From an uncultured Bacteroidales bacterium (lineage in GTDB: Bacteria > Bacteroidota > Bacteroidia > Bacteroidales > UBA932): DNA of 64,000 bases. The stretch is taken from assembly GCA_947306365.1 (NCBI GenBank), contig CAMZGD010000010.1:1-64000 (forward strand), written 5' to 3'. Positions 10,493 to 18,392 of this stretch are shown piece by piece (within the stretch, counting starts at the first letter, position 1; each line of letters starts with the position of its first letter). A program made the position numbers and the translations under genes. The notes beneath the pieces were generated by a model. That model did no database searches. It was given only the letters and a program-made list of their open reading frames with translations, and was not told the DNA's origin.

Positions 10493-11848
10493 ATGACGGA
10501 AACCCGTCAAGAACGGAAGTACAATGACAAGTGGAGGGTGCTGTTCCAGGACAGCATCCTTTCCGTCTTGTCATCCCTGCTGGCGTTCCTGCTGGTGCGC
10601 TGGCTCACGGAGCCGGTGCCCCGTTTCTCGCTGCTGCTGGCCAAGTGGCTGGGCTTCGCCCTGGTCGCATCCCTGGTGGGTTTCCTGATCGCCGACAGCT
10701 ATCGGGCCGTGCGCCGCTACGCCACCCTCCGTTCGATGGGCAAGGTGGTGCTGGCCGTCTTCATCAAGGAGGCGCTGCTCGCGCTGGTGCTGATCTTCGG
10801 GCTCGTGCCCTCCGGCTCCGTCATCATGGTGGTGTTCCTGCTGCTGGCCGACCTGCTGCTCTCGTGCCTGTTCCTGCTCTACATCCGTGCGTCCGCACGG
10901 CTCTTTTCCAGCGACGGCGACGAGGAGGTGAATGCGGTGGTGGGAATGCGCAATGTGCTGATTTCGGGTACGGGCGACGCTTCGCTGGCCCTGGCCGAAG
11001 AGACGACGCGCCGGAAGGAATACAATGTAGTGGGCTTCCTGACCCGCAACAAGAATATGGAGGGCCGCGTCATCAGCGAATGGGTGGTGTACTACTGCGA
11101 GGATTTCCGCCAGATTGACGCGCTGCAGTGGCGGCTCGGCGGGATCGACGGCATCCTCTTCCCCAATGAGCCCGGATCGGACGATGACGACGGGGATGGG
11201 GCCGCTTCCGACAGGCGCGACACCGTGGCCGACCACACGGAGCACGACGGGATGAGCCTGGCCGGCCGTCTGGTCAAGCGCAGTTTCGACCTCGTCGCCT
11301 CGGGCGTGCTGCTGCTGGTCTTCTCGCCGCTGATCGCTGCCTGTGCGCTGGCGGTGAAGCTGGAAGACGGCGGTCCGGTGATCTATGCGCAGGAGCGGGT
11401 GGGGAAGCGCGGCAACACCTTCCGCATCTTCAAGTTCCGTTCGATGCGCGTGGACGCCGAAGCCGTCGATTCACCGCAACTCTATTCCGGGGAAGAAGAC
11501 CCGCGCCTGACGCGGGTGGGGCGCTTTCTCCGGTCGCATCATCTCGATGAGTTGCCGCAGCTCTGGAATGTGCTGCGCGGCGACATGTCGTTCATCGGCT
11601 ACCGTCCCGAACGCCAGTTCTACATCAACCAGATCATGGAGCGGAATCCCCGCTACCGGTATCTCTACCAGATCCGTCCCGGCGTGACCAGCTATGCGAC
11701 GCTCTACAACGGCTATACCGACACGCTCGAGAAGATGCTCACGCGCCTCGACCTGGATCTCTACTATCTGCGCAACCGTTCCGTGTGGTTCGACGCCAAG
11801 GTGCTGGGACTGACGTTCCTGAGCATCGTCATCGGCAAGAAATTCTAA
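10493..11848 (+). CDS. Initiating sugar-phosphate transferase (WcaJ/WbaP type)
   Basis: This 451-residue inner-membrane enzyme should load a sugar-1-phosphate from a nucleotide sugar onto undecaprenyl phosphate, the first step in building a capsule or O-glycan unit. Four hydrophobic segments lie within residues 20-135, then comes a CoA-binding-like soluble region, then an acidic linker (GSDDDDGDG, about 224). The bacterial sugar transferase domain follows at about 255-451, with KRSFDLVASG, FRIFKFRSMR and LPQLWNVLRGDMSFIGYRPE. The last motif has Tyr where many relatives have Pro (GPRP). The gene starts 6 bp after the fimbrial accessory gene and ends 4 bp before the antiterminator, so it looks co-transcribed with both. 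It is convergent to the capsule block it would serve. Substrate specificity is not readable. Confidence 0.9.
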   Translation: MTETRQERKYNDKWRVLFQDSILSVLSSLLAFLLVRWLTEPVPRFSLLLAKWLGFALVASLVGFLIADSYRAVRRYATLRSMGKVVLAVFIKEALLALVLIFGLVPSGSVIMVVFLLLADLLLSCLFLLYIRASARLFSSDGDEEVNAVVGMRNVLISGTGDASLALAEETTRRKEYNVVGFLTRNKNMEGRVISEWVVYYCEDFRQIDALQWRLGGIDGILFPNEPGSDDDDGDGAASDRRDTVADHTEHDGMSLAGRLVKRSFDLVASGVLLLVFSPLIAACALAVKLEDGGPVIYAQERVGKRGNTFRIFKFRSMRVDAEAVDSPQLYSGEEDPRLTRVGRFLRSHHLDELPQLWNVLRGDMSFIGYRPERQFYINQIMERNPRYRYLYQIRPGVTSYATLYNGYTDTLEKMLTRLDLDLYYLRNRSVWFDAKVLGLTFLSIVIGKKF

Positions 11849-11852
11849 TACG

Positions 11853-12362
11853 ATGGAAGCTGCGGCCGAACAACTGGCCTGGTTCGTCGCCAGGGCACGC
11901 CACGGCACCGAAATCGGTGTCCGTAACCGGCTGTCGGAACTCGGCGTAGAGCATTTCATCCCTACGCGCAAGACACGCGGCTGGCGGGGACGAATGGTGG
12001 AGAAGCCGCTGATCAACAGCCTGGTGTTCATCCGTGCCACCCGTTCCGCGGCGCTCGACCTGATCCATTTTCAGGGCGTCCGGGCCGACTATGTGTTCGA
12101 CTGCGCTACGCGCAAGCTGATGATCGTGCCCGACAAGGCGATGGACGACTTCCGTCGCGTGCTCGACCTCTCGACCGATGAGGGTGGCCTTTTGGACCGG
12201 CCGCTTACGGAGGGCGAACTGGTCCGGGTGGTCAAAGGCCCGTTGCAGGGGGTGGAAGGTCGCGTCGCCGAACTCCAGGGCCGCCACTACGTCGTCGTCT
12301 CCCTCCTGGGCTCCCTCTTCGCCCGCGCCGCCGTCCCCCGCGCCTGGCTCGAAATCAAATAG
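11853..12362 (+). CDS. UpxY-family NusG-like transcription antiterminator
   Basis: The product has 169 residues with an N-terminal NusG (NGN) domain (WFVARARHGTE, then FIPTRK and LINSLVFIRAT) and a C-terminal KOW region (GELVRVVKGPLQGVEGRVAEL, cut in two here: about 128-148). The family is known to bind RNA polymerase and let it read through the leader of capsule operons; in Bacteroides it is normally the first gene of the operon it controls. Here it is the last gene of a + strand operon after the fimbrial genes and the initiating transferase, and faces the capsule block tail to tail. It therefore cannot act on its own transcript in the usual way, and would have to act in trans or on the fimbrial transcript. 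No UpxZ-like gene follows. Confidence 0.85.
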   Translation: MEAAAEQLAWFVARARHGTEIGVRNRLSELGVEHFIPTRKTRGWRGRMVEKPLINSLVFIRATRSAALDLIHFQGVRADYVFDCATRKLMIVPDKAMDDFRRVLDLSTDEGGLLDRPLTEGELVRVVKGPLQGVEGRVAELQGRHYVVVSLLGSLFARAAVPRAWLEIK

Positions 12363-12544
12363 TCCGGCGGCAGTTGAGCCGGCAGTTGAGCCGGCGTTTG
12401 AACCGGTAGCGTTCCATCCTCAAATCAAATCTCCTATGAGGACGGAAGGCCAAAATAATTGTTGCGCTCCTCATAATTGGGCCTCAGTGAGGATGGGCCG
12501 GCTTGGTAGCAGGAAATCAGCGGGAAGGATTGGCCGCTGGAAAG
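12363..12544. other. Convergent intergenic region without a clear terminator
   Basis: This stretch separates the + strand antiterminator from the - strand capsule block. It holds a short 12-bp tandem repeat (12366-12401) and a weak inverted repeat TCCTCA/TGAGGA (12417-12422 and 12437-12442). I see no hairpin followed by a T-run on either strand and no convincing coding frame. Confidence 0.5.
12366..12401. repeat. 12-bp tandem repeat, three units
   Basis: Units of GCCGGCAGTTGA lie at 12378-12389 and, with two changes, at 12390-12401; a degenerate copy precedes them at 12366-12377. The CCGG cores could pair with each other. Function is unknown. Confidence 0.6.
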
Positions 12545-13708
12545 TCAGCGGAAGAGGTTGCCGCGGGCGAGCGAGAGCATTGTGGCGAGGGTCTCGCGGG
12601 GGGCGTAGCGGAGCGAGAAGGGCAATCGATGGAGGAAGCGGCCGAGCGTGTTGCGCTTGCGGCGCCGCGTGGCGACGGGATCGCCGCCCGCGCCTGCCTT
12701 GATTGCCGAATGCCGCGCCTCCGCATAGTGGCCGAAATTGCCGCCTTCCAGCACGATGCGCAGCAGCGGCTCCGACGAAACCCGTTCGCCGGCGAGGGGA
12801 TAACTATCGTCTGCAGCACTGTCGTGTGGCGCTTTTGGATTGCCATTGTCTGCAGCTCTGTCGTATGGCGCTTCCGGATTGCCATCGTCGGCAGCCAGGC
12901 CGTGCTGCGGCTCCGGACAGCCCTCGTCGGCCAGGCCGAGATGGTCGGCCAGAAAAGAGAATAGCAGGCGGTTCCAGCGGAGCGTGCCGGTCCGGCGGAA
13001 GATGTCGCACAACGCGGCGGGATCGTATTGGCCCCGAAGTGCCTGCAGCGCCATGGTCAGGTCGCAGCACTGCCGGATGCCGACGCCCGCGCCGATGGCG
13101 TGCTTGAGAATGTGTGCCGAAAGCATCAGGATCGTCGCTTCCGGCGTCCCCACCTCGGGCAGCCGGTCGGCCGCGCAGTGCAGGTCGAAATAGCGGTCGT
13201 GCAGGTCGATGTCCACGCCGCCGCGTTTCAGGTGAACCGTGCCGTCGGAGGCCTTGTGCCAGCCGTCCAGCAGCCGGCTCGCCCGCTTGAATTCCTCCGG
13301 CGGGAAATACAGGTCGATGTCGCCGCTGGTCCGGAGTTCCGGATGGGCATAGAACGCGGCGTTGGTGGCGCCCTTCATCACGACGGGATGCAGTCCCGCA
13401 CGGGTATAGCCGTCCAGCAGTTTCGTCCGCACCTCCGCCTTGCGCAGGTTTTCCTGCTCAATGGACTTCGCACAGACCATCAGTTCCAGGACCGTGTCGC
13501 CCGGGACCTTCACGCCTTGCGGCAAGTGCGTCAGCGCCCGGTAGATCAAGCCCGTGACGGTCTGCTGTCGGGCCAGTTGCACCAGCGCGGCCCAGGCCGT
13601 CTCGTCGAGCGCCGCTACGGCCGGCAGTTCGCCGGCCGCGACCGGCCGCTCGTACAGCCCGCTGCGAAGCAGCGCGAAAAAGACGGTCGTCAACGGATCG
13701 CCAGCCAT
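12545..13708 (-). CDS. Nucleotidyltransferase family protein (NTP_transf_5-like)
   Basis: The start is set at the ATG at 13708, giving 387 residues; the frame is open further upstream only across the neighbouring gene. An MKG motif at 111-113 followed by TSGDIDLYF at about 127-135 carries the paired acidic residues of the minimal nucleotidyltransferase fold. Proteins of this family often close capsule operons in Bacteroidales; their substrate is unknown. Residues about 257-302 form a low-complexity Asp/Ala/Pro insert encoded by a 39-bp tandem repeat. The C-terminal end is basic (VATRRRKRN). It is the last gene of the - strand block, 8 bp after the HAD gene. It could modify a sugar intermediate or act like an antitoxin-type transferase; I cannot decide. 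Confidence 0.7.
   Translation of the reverse strand: MAGDPLTTVFFALLRSGLYERPVAAGELPAVAALDETAWAALVQLARQQTVTGLIYRALTHLPQGVKVPGDTVLELMVCAKSIEQENLRKAEVRTKLLDGYTRAGLHPVVMKGATNAAFYAHPELRTSGDIDLYFPPEEFKRASRLLDGWHKASDGTVHLKRGGVDIDLHDRYFDLHCAADRLPEVGTPEATILMLSAHILKHAIGAGVGIRQCCDLTMALQALRGQYDPAALCDIFRRTGTLRWNRLLFSFLADHLGLADEGCPEPQHGLAADDGNPEAPYDRAADNGNPKAPHDSAADDSYPLAGERVSSEPLLRIVLEGGNFGHYAEARHSAIKAGAGGDPVATRRRKRNTLGRFLHRLPFSLRYAPRETLATMLSLARGNLFR
12806..12922. repeat. 39-bp tandem repeat inside a coding region
   Basis: Two units (12806-12844, 12845-12883) differ at only a few positions, and a third, more diverged unit follows to about 12922. Each encodes 13 residues of the type GNPxAPxDxAADx in the nucleotidyltransferase gene. 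The unit length is a multiple of three, so copy-number change would keep the frame. Confidence 0.85.
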
Positions 13709-13716
13709 GCCGGGAC

Positions 13717-14124
13717 TTATTTTCGAAACAATGATTTCAAGCCGCGCCTGCGGCGGCGTTCCTTGTGCTTCTCCTCGCGGATGCCCGTCACGATTTCGTG
13801 GATGGTGCCCCAGTCGGGCAGGCCGCCGACATTGCGGTCGTCGATATAGACGTCGGCCACTACCTTGCAGGAGCGGCCGGCCTGCGTCGAGAACAATGCG
13901 CCCGGAGGATAATTGCTGTTCACCGCATAAAATTCCAGGCCGCGCTCCTTGCAGAAAGCCAGCGCCTCGTCGAGCAGCTCCCCGTCGCGGGAGGTCCACA
14001 GGATCAGCTTGTGGCCTTCCTGCGACAGGGTGCGGAGCGTATCGATGGCAAAGGGAATCTCCTTGCCGATCTTCGGATACTTGTGCTCGACGATGGTGCC
14101 GTCAAAGTCGACTGCGATGGTCAT
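13717..14124 (-). CDS. Small HAD-superfamily phosphatase (BT0820-like)
   Basis: The product has 135 residues. VDFDGTI at 4-10 is HAD motif I (nucleophile Asp and the +2 acid/base Asp), LWTSRDG at about 42-48 is motif II, and YIDDRNVGG at about 92-100 is the acidic motif IV. There is no cap domain, typical of the short family that includes BT0820 of Bacteroides thetaiotaomicron. Small HAD proteins of this kind are often seen in capsule loci. It lies directly behind the tyrosine autokinase gene (ATG at 14124, kinase stop at 14125). It may dephosphorylate a small sugar phosphate; there is no sign of a low-molecular-weight tyrosine phosphatase signature, so it should not be assumed to reverse the kinase. 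The C-terminus is Arg/Lys-rich. Confidence 0.8.
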   Translation of the reverse strand: MTIAVDFDGTIVEHKYPKIGKEIPFAIDTLRTLSQEGHKLILWTSRDGELLDEALAFCKERGLEFYAVNSNYPPGALFSTQAGRSCKVVADVYIDDRNVGGLPDWGTIHEIVTGIREEKHKERRRRRGLKSLFRK

Positions 14125-16509
14125 TTAGCTTTTCTTCTTGCGCTTGCGGTCCTTCTTCTCCTCGCCGTAGCCATAACCGTAGCCATAGCCGTAGCCATAG
14201 CCGTAGCCATAGCCGTAGCCATAACCGTGGCCGTAGCCGTAGAGACCCTTGTATTCCGTGTCGTTGAGCACGATGCACGGGTTATGGAGTTTCTTCTTCT
14301 CGTAGAGGTCGTCGAGCGCCGGCATGTTGCGGCGGTCGATCTGTCCGCTGCGGATCACGAAGAGGTTCATGTCCACCAGCCGCTGGATGACCATCATGTC
14401 GGCGACGGCATTGTACGGGACGCCGTCGAGCAGCACGTAGTCGTACTGGCTGCGCAGGTCGGCGATCAAGTTGTCGAACCGCTGGCGGCCCAGCAGGGCG
14501 GCGGGGTTCGGCGGGATGTGGCCGGCCGGGATGAAGTCCACGCCGTCGAGTACGTCCTTGTGCAGGATTTCGGAGAACGGGATGCTTTCGTCGTTGAGGT
14601 AGTTGCTCAAGCCGACGGTGCTGTGCTTCAGCCCGAATTTGCCCGATATCGTGCGCTTGCGCAGGTCGAGGTCCACCAGGGCCACCCGCTTCTTGGCGTC
14701 GGCAAGGCAGGCTGCGGTGTTGATGGTCACGAAGGTCTTGCCGGCCGACGTGTTGAACGAGGTGGTGGCGATTACAGCGTTCGTGCAGCCTTCCGGCTTC
14801 ATGAAGTCGAGGTTGGTGGCCATCAGGCGCATCGCCTCGGTGAAACTCTTGTTCGACGATGCGCTGTAGGCTGTCCGCTTCGGATCGTCTTCTTCACCCT
14901 TGCGCGCCTTCTTCATCTTGGCTTTCGGCAGTTCCGACAGGAACGGCACGGCGCAGTTCTCATCCTCGAGGTCCTTGCGGGAACGGATCCGCGTGTCGAG
15001 GAAGAGCCGGGCCAGCAGGATCACCGCCGGAATCAGCAGGCCGATGAGGATGGCCGTGAGCAGCATCTTGTTGCGCGACGGATAGATGGGCGCGCTTGAA
15101 CCGGCTGCGGTGTCGATCATGCGGGCGTTGTTGTCCACCATCGACTGGGTGAGCGCATTCTCCTCACGCTTGTTGAGCAGATAGAGGTAGAGGCTCTCCT
15201 TGATTTTCTGCTGCCGCTCGATCGAGAGCAGCTGGCGGGCCTTGGCCGGCATGGCCGTGAACTTGCGGAGCGACTCCCGTTCCAGGTCGCCGAGATCGTT
15301 GCGCCGGACCTGGAGCGAGGTGACCAGGTTGTTGATCGAGCCGAGGATGTTCTGTCGCAGCGGCATCAGCGTGCCTTCGATCTGTTTCACGGCCGGACTC
15401 TCCGCGCTGGAGGCCTCGAGCAGGCGGTCACGCTGCAGGATCAGGTTGTTGTACTGTGTGATCTCGTTGCTGATCTTGGCATCCTCAAGCCCGGTATTTA
15501 CCGGAATCGTCTCGTACGACTGGAAGGAATTGGTAATGTAGTCGCGCAGGTACTCGGCCAGCTTGAGCTGCGTCTCCACCTTTACGATTTCGCTGTTGTA
15601 GCCCTTGTTTTCGTTGAGATACTGACTCGTAGCCTGATCGACATCCATGATGCGTTCAGAACTCTTGAACCGGGCAATCTCGTCTTCCACGCCGCCCAGT
15701 TCCTGCTGGATGATGAGCAGGCGTTCGTTGATGAACTGGGCCGTATTGACGGCGATGCGGTTCTTCTCGCGGATGGCGTCTTCGTTGTATTTGTCCACCA
15801 GCGTGTTGAGGATGTCGCAGGCACGGCGCAGGGAGTAGTCCTGCAGCGAGAGTTGGAGGATGGTGCCTTCACTCTGGGCAATCTTGAGACGGCTCAAATA
15901 GCCGGCAGCTGCAATGGCCACACTGTTCTTGGTGATGGTCACCGGCTTACCGGCTCCTTCCCCGTTGTAGTGCTGGGTGGGCGTAAAGAAAACCTTGGCG
16001 CCTGCCACGGGAATCGTGTCGCCCAGGGCCACGGTAGCGCTGCGGCCGTCGGGCAGCAGTACCCGGATCGACTGGGCATCGAGCGTCGTGACGGTCAGAG
16101 AGAATGCATCCGGCGTGTTTTCATCGCGGATCAGGTTCATCTTCACCGGCGACAGGTGGTAGAGCTCCACGTTGCGCAACTTGATGGGGATCGTATAGTT
16201 GATGTCGGCATCAATTGCTTCCACGACTTGTGCCATCAGTTGTTTCGACCGCAGCTGCAGGATCTCGTTGGTCATGTTGACGCGGTTGATCTGGCTGCTG
16301 TAGGCCGTCATGCTGGCGGTGGTCCGGGCGCTGCTCGGGTCCTTGATGATGACCGTGGCGTCGCTGCGGTACACGAAGGGTTTCTGGGCGTACTTGTAGT
16401 AGGCATAGCCACCGGCGATGGCCGCGCAGAGCACGAACCAGTACCAGTGGCTCAGCAGATAGAGAAACAGGTCGACCAGGTTGACGCGGGAGTTGTTTCT
16501 TTCTTGCAT
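14125..16509 (-). CDS. Wzc-like polysaccharide co-polymerase and tyrosine autokinase
   Basis: The start is at the ATG at 16509 (MQERNN), giving 794 residues. The Wzz-type domain has one membrane segment at about 20-40, a long periplasmic coiled-coil region (many ELGG, ERLL, KQIEG stretches), and a second membrane segment at about 480-505. The cytoplasmic BY-kinase domain follows, with a P-loop variant SFNTSAGKTF (about 582-591), a Walker A' VALVDLDLRKR (about 608-618) and a Walker B YDYVLLDGVP. The tail is a near-perfect Gly-Tyr repeat with 12 Tyr and a Lys/Arg-rich end; tyrosine clusters at this position are the known autophosphorylation sites. It controls chain length and export of the capsule together with the Wza-like protein encoded 10 bp upstream. 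The P-loop and Walker B are slightly unusual. Confidence 0.92.
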   Translation of the reverse strand: MQERNNSRVNLVDLFLYLLSHWYWFVLCAAIAGGYAYYKYAQKPFVYRSDATVIIKDPSSARTTASMTAYSSQINRVNMTNEILQLRSKQLMAQVVEAIDADINYTIPIKLRNVELYHLSPVKMNLIRDENTPDAFSLTVTTLDAQSIRVLLPDGRSATVALGDTIPVAGAKVFFTPTQHYNGEGAGKPVTITKNSVAIAAAGYLSRLKIAQSEGTILQLSLQDYSLRRACDILNTLVDKYNEDAIREKNRIAVNTAQFINERLLIIQQELGGVEDEIARFKSSERIMDVDQATSQYLNENKGYNSEIVKVETQLKLAEYLRDYITNSFQSYETIPVNTGLEDAKISNEITQYNNLILQRDRLLEASSAESPAVKQIEGTLMPLRQNILGSINNLVTSLQVRRNDLGDLERESLRKFTAMPAKARQLLSIERQQKIKESLYLYLLNKREENALTQSMVDNNARMIDTAAGSSAPIYPSRNKMLLTAILIGLLIPAVILLARLFLDTRIRSRKDLEDENCAVPFLSELPKAKMKKARKGEEDDPKRTAYSASSNKSFTEAMRLMATNLDFMKPEGCTNAVIATTSFNTSAGKTFVTINTAACLADAKKRVALVDLDLRKRTISGKFGLKHSTVGLSNYLNDESIPFSEILHKDVLDGVDFIPAGHIPPNPAALLGRQRFDNLIADLRSQYDYVLLDGVPYNAVADMMVIQRLVDMNLFVIRSGQIDRRNMPALDDLYEKKKLHNPCIVLNDTEYKGLYGYGHGYGYGYGYGYGYGYGYGYGYGEEKKDRKRKKKS
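14164..14242. repeat. 12-bp tandem repeat encoding the Gly-Tyr tail of the kinase
   Basis: CCATAGCCGTAG-type units repeat about six times, the flanking ones slightly changed (one CAC codon replaces TAC). Read on the - strand they give alternating Gly and Tyr codons. Slippage in steps of 12 bp would add or remove two tyrosines without a frameshift. Confidence 0.9.
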
Positions 16510-16519
16510 GGCTGATAAA

Positions 16520-17302
16520 TTAACGGGTATAGGCCAAATACGACAGGATGAGGCTGGCAAAACCGGTGACAGTCCCAAAGAAACCGATGAACGTGCTCGC
16601 AGTCTGACTCAATCTGTAGATCTTTGGCTTGTAGTAGATTACGTCGTTCTGCTGCAGGTAGAAGACGGGAGATTCGAAAAGGGCTTTTTTCTGCATATTC
16701 ACGGAATAAGCAGTACGGACGCCGTTTTCGGTACGAATAACGGTTACCTCTTTGATGTCTATTTGTTCATTGTTTGTAGCGTTGATTCTGGCGATGGCCT
16801 GGAGCAGGTTGAAACTGCGACCCGAGATTTGGTATTGGCCGCCGCCGGCGCCGCCGATGACCGTCACCTGGAAGTTGTCGAGTTCGGCATTGACCACGGG
16901 TTCCTTGATGTAGCCGCGGGACACGATCTCGTCGGCAATCAGTTTCTCCACCTCCTTGAGCGTCATCCCCTCCACATAGAGTTTGCCGAGAACCGGGAAT
17001 TCGATGTTGCCTTCGTGGTCCACCACATAGGTCATCATCGGCTGCTGTGCTTGTTGGTTGGCCAGGTCGGTGAGGGTGAGCAGGGTGTTGAACGGCGCGG
17101 AAAGCTGGGGATTCTCGCTGAGCACCTGGATGCTGAGCCGGTCCTCTTTCTGCATTTTCAATTCCGGAGCCGGCAGGGCCGGGTAGTCCTTGTTGTACTC
17201 CATGTCGAGCAGGTAGCCGAGCGTGCGCGGCGTCGTGCAACTGACAGCCGCAAGGAGCAGCAGGACGGCCAGCGGCCGGATAAAGCGTTTAATGGATTTC
17301 AT
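16520..17302 (-). CDS. Wza-like polysaccharide export lipoprotein
   Basis: The product has 260 residues with a signal peptide ending in a lipobox (AAVSC, Cys about 22). The polysaccharide export domain covers about 50-140 (KEDRLSIQVLSENP, DHEGNIEFPVLGKLYVEGMT in part), and an SLBB-like region follows (TVIGGAGGGQYQISGRS, then LLQAIARI). The end contains one hydrophobic segment (FIGFFGTVTGFASLILSYLA, about 238-257), which fits the C-terminal membrane helix of Wza. It should form the outer-membrane pore through which the capsule leaves the cell, working with the tyrosine kinase encoded directly downstream. Its start overlaps the end of the preceding glycosyltransferase gene by 14 bp. Confidence 0.9.
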   Translation of the reverse strand: MKSIKRFIRPLAVLLLLAAVSCTTPRTLGYLLDMEYNKDYPALPAPELKMQKEDRLSIQVLSENPQLSAPFNTLLTLTDLANQQAQQPMMTYVVDHEGNIEFPVLGKLYVEGMTLKEVEKLIADEIVSRGYIKEPVVNAELDNFQVTVIGGAGGGQYQISGRSFNLLQAIARINATNNEQIDIKEVTVIRTENGVRTAYSVNMQKKALFESPVFYLQQNDVIYYKPKIYRLSQTASTFIGFFGTVTGFASLILSYLAYTR

Positions 17303-18392
17303 ATACTTGCAAGATATTATTGATCATTTGTTCGCGGGTGAAACAATTCAAAAAGCGAAGATACGCACTTTCTCCGTATTTCCCAGCATTTTCTGCCACT
17401 TCGCGGATGGCAAGGGCATATTCTTCGGGTTTTCCGGGCGTGACGTTGCGTCCCGAGACGCCGTCTTCGTTGACCCAGGCGACGCCCGATCCCGGTATGC
17501 GGGTGGCCACCACGGGTTTATGGCAGCTCATCGCTTCGATCTGCACGATGCCGAACGCTTCGGTTTTCATCGTACTGGTAAGCACGAAGCAGTCGCAGGC
17601 ACCGAACCAGGCGGGAAGGGCGGCATCGTCCACATACCCTGTCAAGGTGACGCGGTCCAGGAGGCTCTTTTCCCGGATCAGGGTTTCGAGCGCTTGCTGC
17701 AGCGGACCGGTGCCGCCGATCACCAACCGGTATTCGGCGGGCAGCAGCGCCATCGCTTCGATCAGATGGGGGAACCCCTTGTAAGGAACCAGCCGTCCGA
17801 TGCTTAGGATCAGCTTGCTGCCGGCAAAGCGGCGGCGGATGTCCGCCACTTTTTCCGGGTCGGGCTGCAGCGGTTCGATGCCGATGGGTACATAGGTGCA
17901 TTTGTCCTGGGCGTGGGCCAGGTGCGGTGATTCGCGGACATAGACAGGCGTAGTTCCCACAATCTTTTCCGCACGTCGGATCAGCCAGTTCTGGAGCGGT
18001 TTGTAGAAGAACAGGAAGAAGCGCTGCGAAAGGATGTCGCTGTGCCAGTGCAGGATCACCCGTCCCCGGAAACCGCTCAGCCGCAGGGCGAGTGCGGCCA
18101 TCGGGTCGGGGTGATGGACGTGGATCAGGTCGTATTCGGTCGCGTGCTTCCTCAGCCAGCCGATCATCTTCGGGGCGATAGTGGTGCCTGCCGCCTTGAA
18201 CCAGGTGGGGACCACGATGATCCGGCCGTGTGCATTGAGCGGAAGGATCCGGGTTTCCCGGACCCCGTCGGCACTCGCACAGAGCATGTCGCAGTCCAGG
18301 CCGCGGGCGGAAAGCCCTTCGGTGAGGGTTTCCTCCACCTTCTCTACGCCCCCGCGGATGGGGTAGAACTTACCGAGCTGCAGTATCTTCAT
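17289..18392 (-). CDS. Glycosyltransferase family 4
   Basis: The start at ATG 18392 gives 367 residues (MKILQLGKFYP). The N-terminal domain begins with the GT-B acceptor-side motif PIRGGVEKV. The donor-side domain has SIGRLVPYKGFPHL and an E-x7-E type motif in FGIVQIEAMSCHKPVVAT. It has no membrane segment and no signal. It should add one sugar to the lipid-linked capsule unit at the cytoplasmic face; donor and linkage are not readable. Overlap with the upstream gene is 23 bp and with the downstream export gene 14 bp, which indicates translational coupling. Confidence 0.88.
   Translation of the reverse strand: MKILQLGKFYPIRGGVEKVEETLTEGLSARGLDCDMLCASADGVRETRILPLNAHGRIIVVPTWFKAAGTTIAPKMIGWLRKHATEYDLIHVHHPDPMAALALRLSGFRGRVILHWHSDILSQRFFLFFYKPLQNWLIRRAEKIVGTTPVYVRESPHLAHAQDKCTYVPIGIEPLQPDPEKVADIRRRFAGSKLILSIGRLVPYKGFPHLIEAMALLPAEYRLVIGGTGPLQQALETLIREKSLLDRVTLTGYVDDAALPAWFGACDCFVLTSTMKTEAFGIVQIEAMSCHKPVVATRIPGSGVAWVNEDGVSGRNVTPGKPEEYALAIREVAENAGKYGESAYLRFLNCFTREQMINNILQVYEIH

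Noticed and set aside
13709-13999. Upstream extension of the nucleotidyltransferase frame by 97 codons
   Set aside because: The extension lies over the HAD gene and is Arg/Gly/Pro-rich without domain features; the ATG at 13708 gives a normal family start.
13717-14124. HAD protein as the phosphatase of the tyrosine kinase
   Set aside because: It has HAD motifs and none of the C-x5-R or PHP signatures of capsule tyrosine phosphatases, so only position would support that role.
14164-14242. Short regular repeats as a CRISPR array
   Set aside because: The repeats are contiguous, 12 bp long, in frame, and encode the tail of the kinase; there are no spacers.
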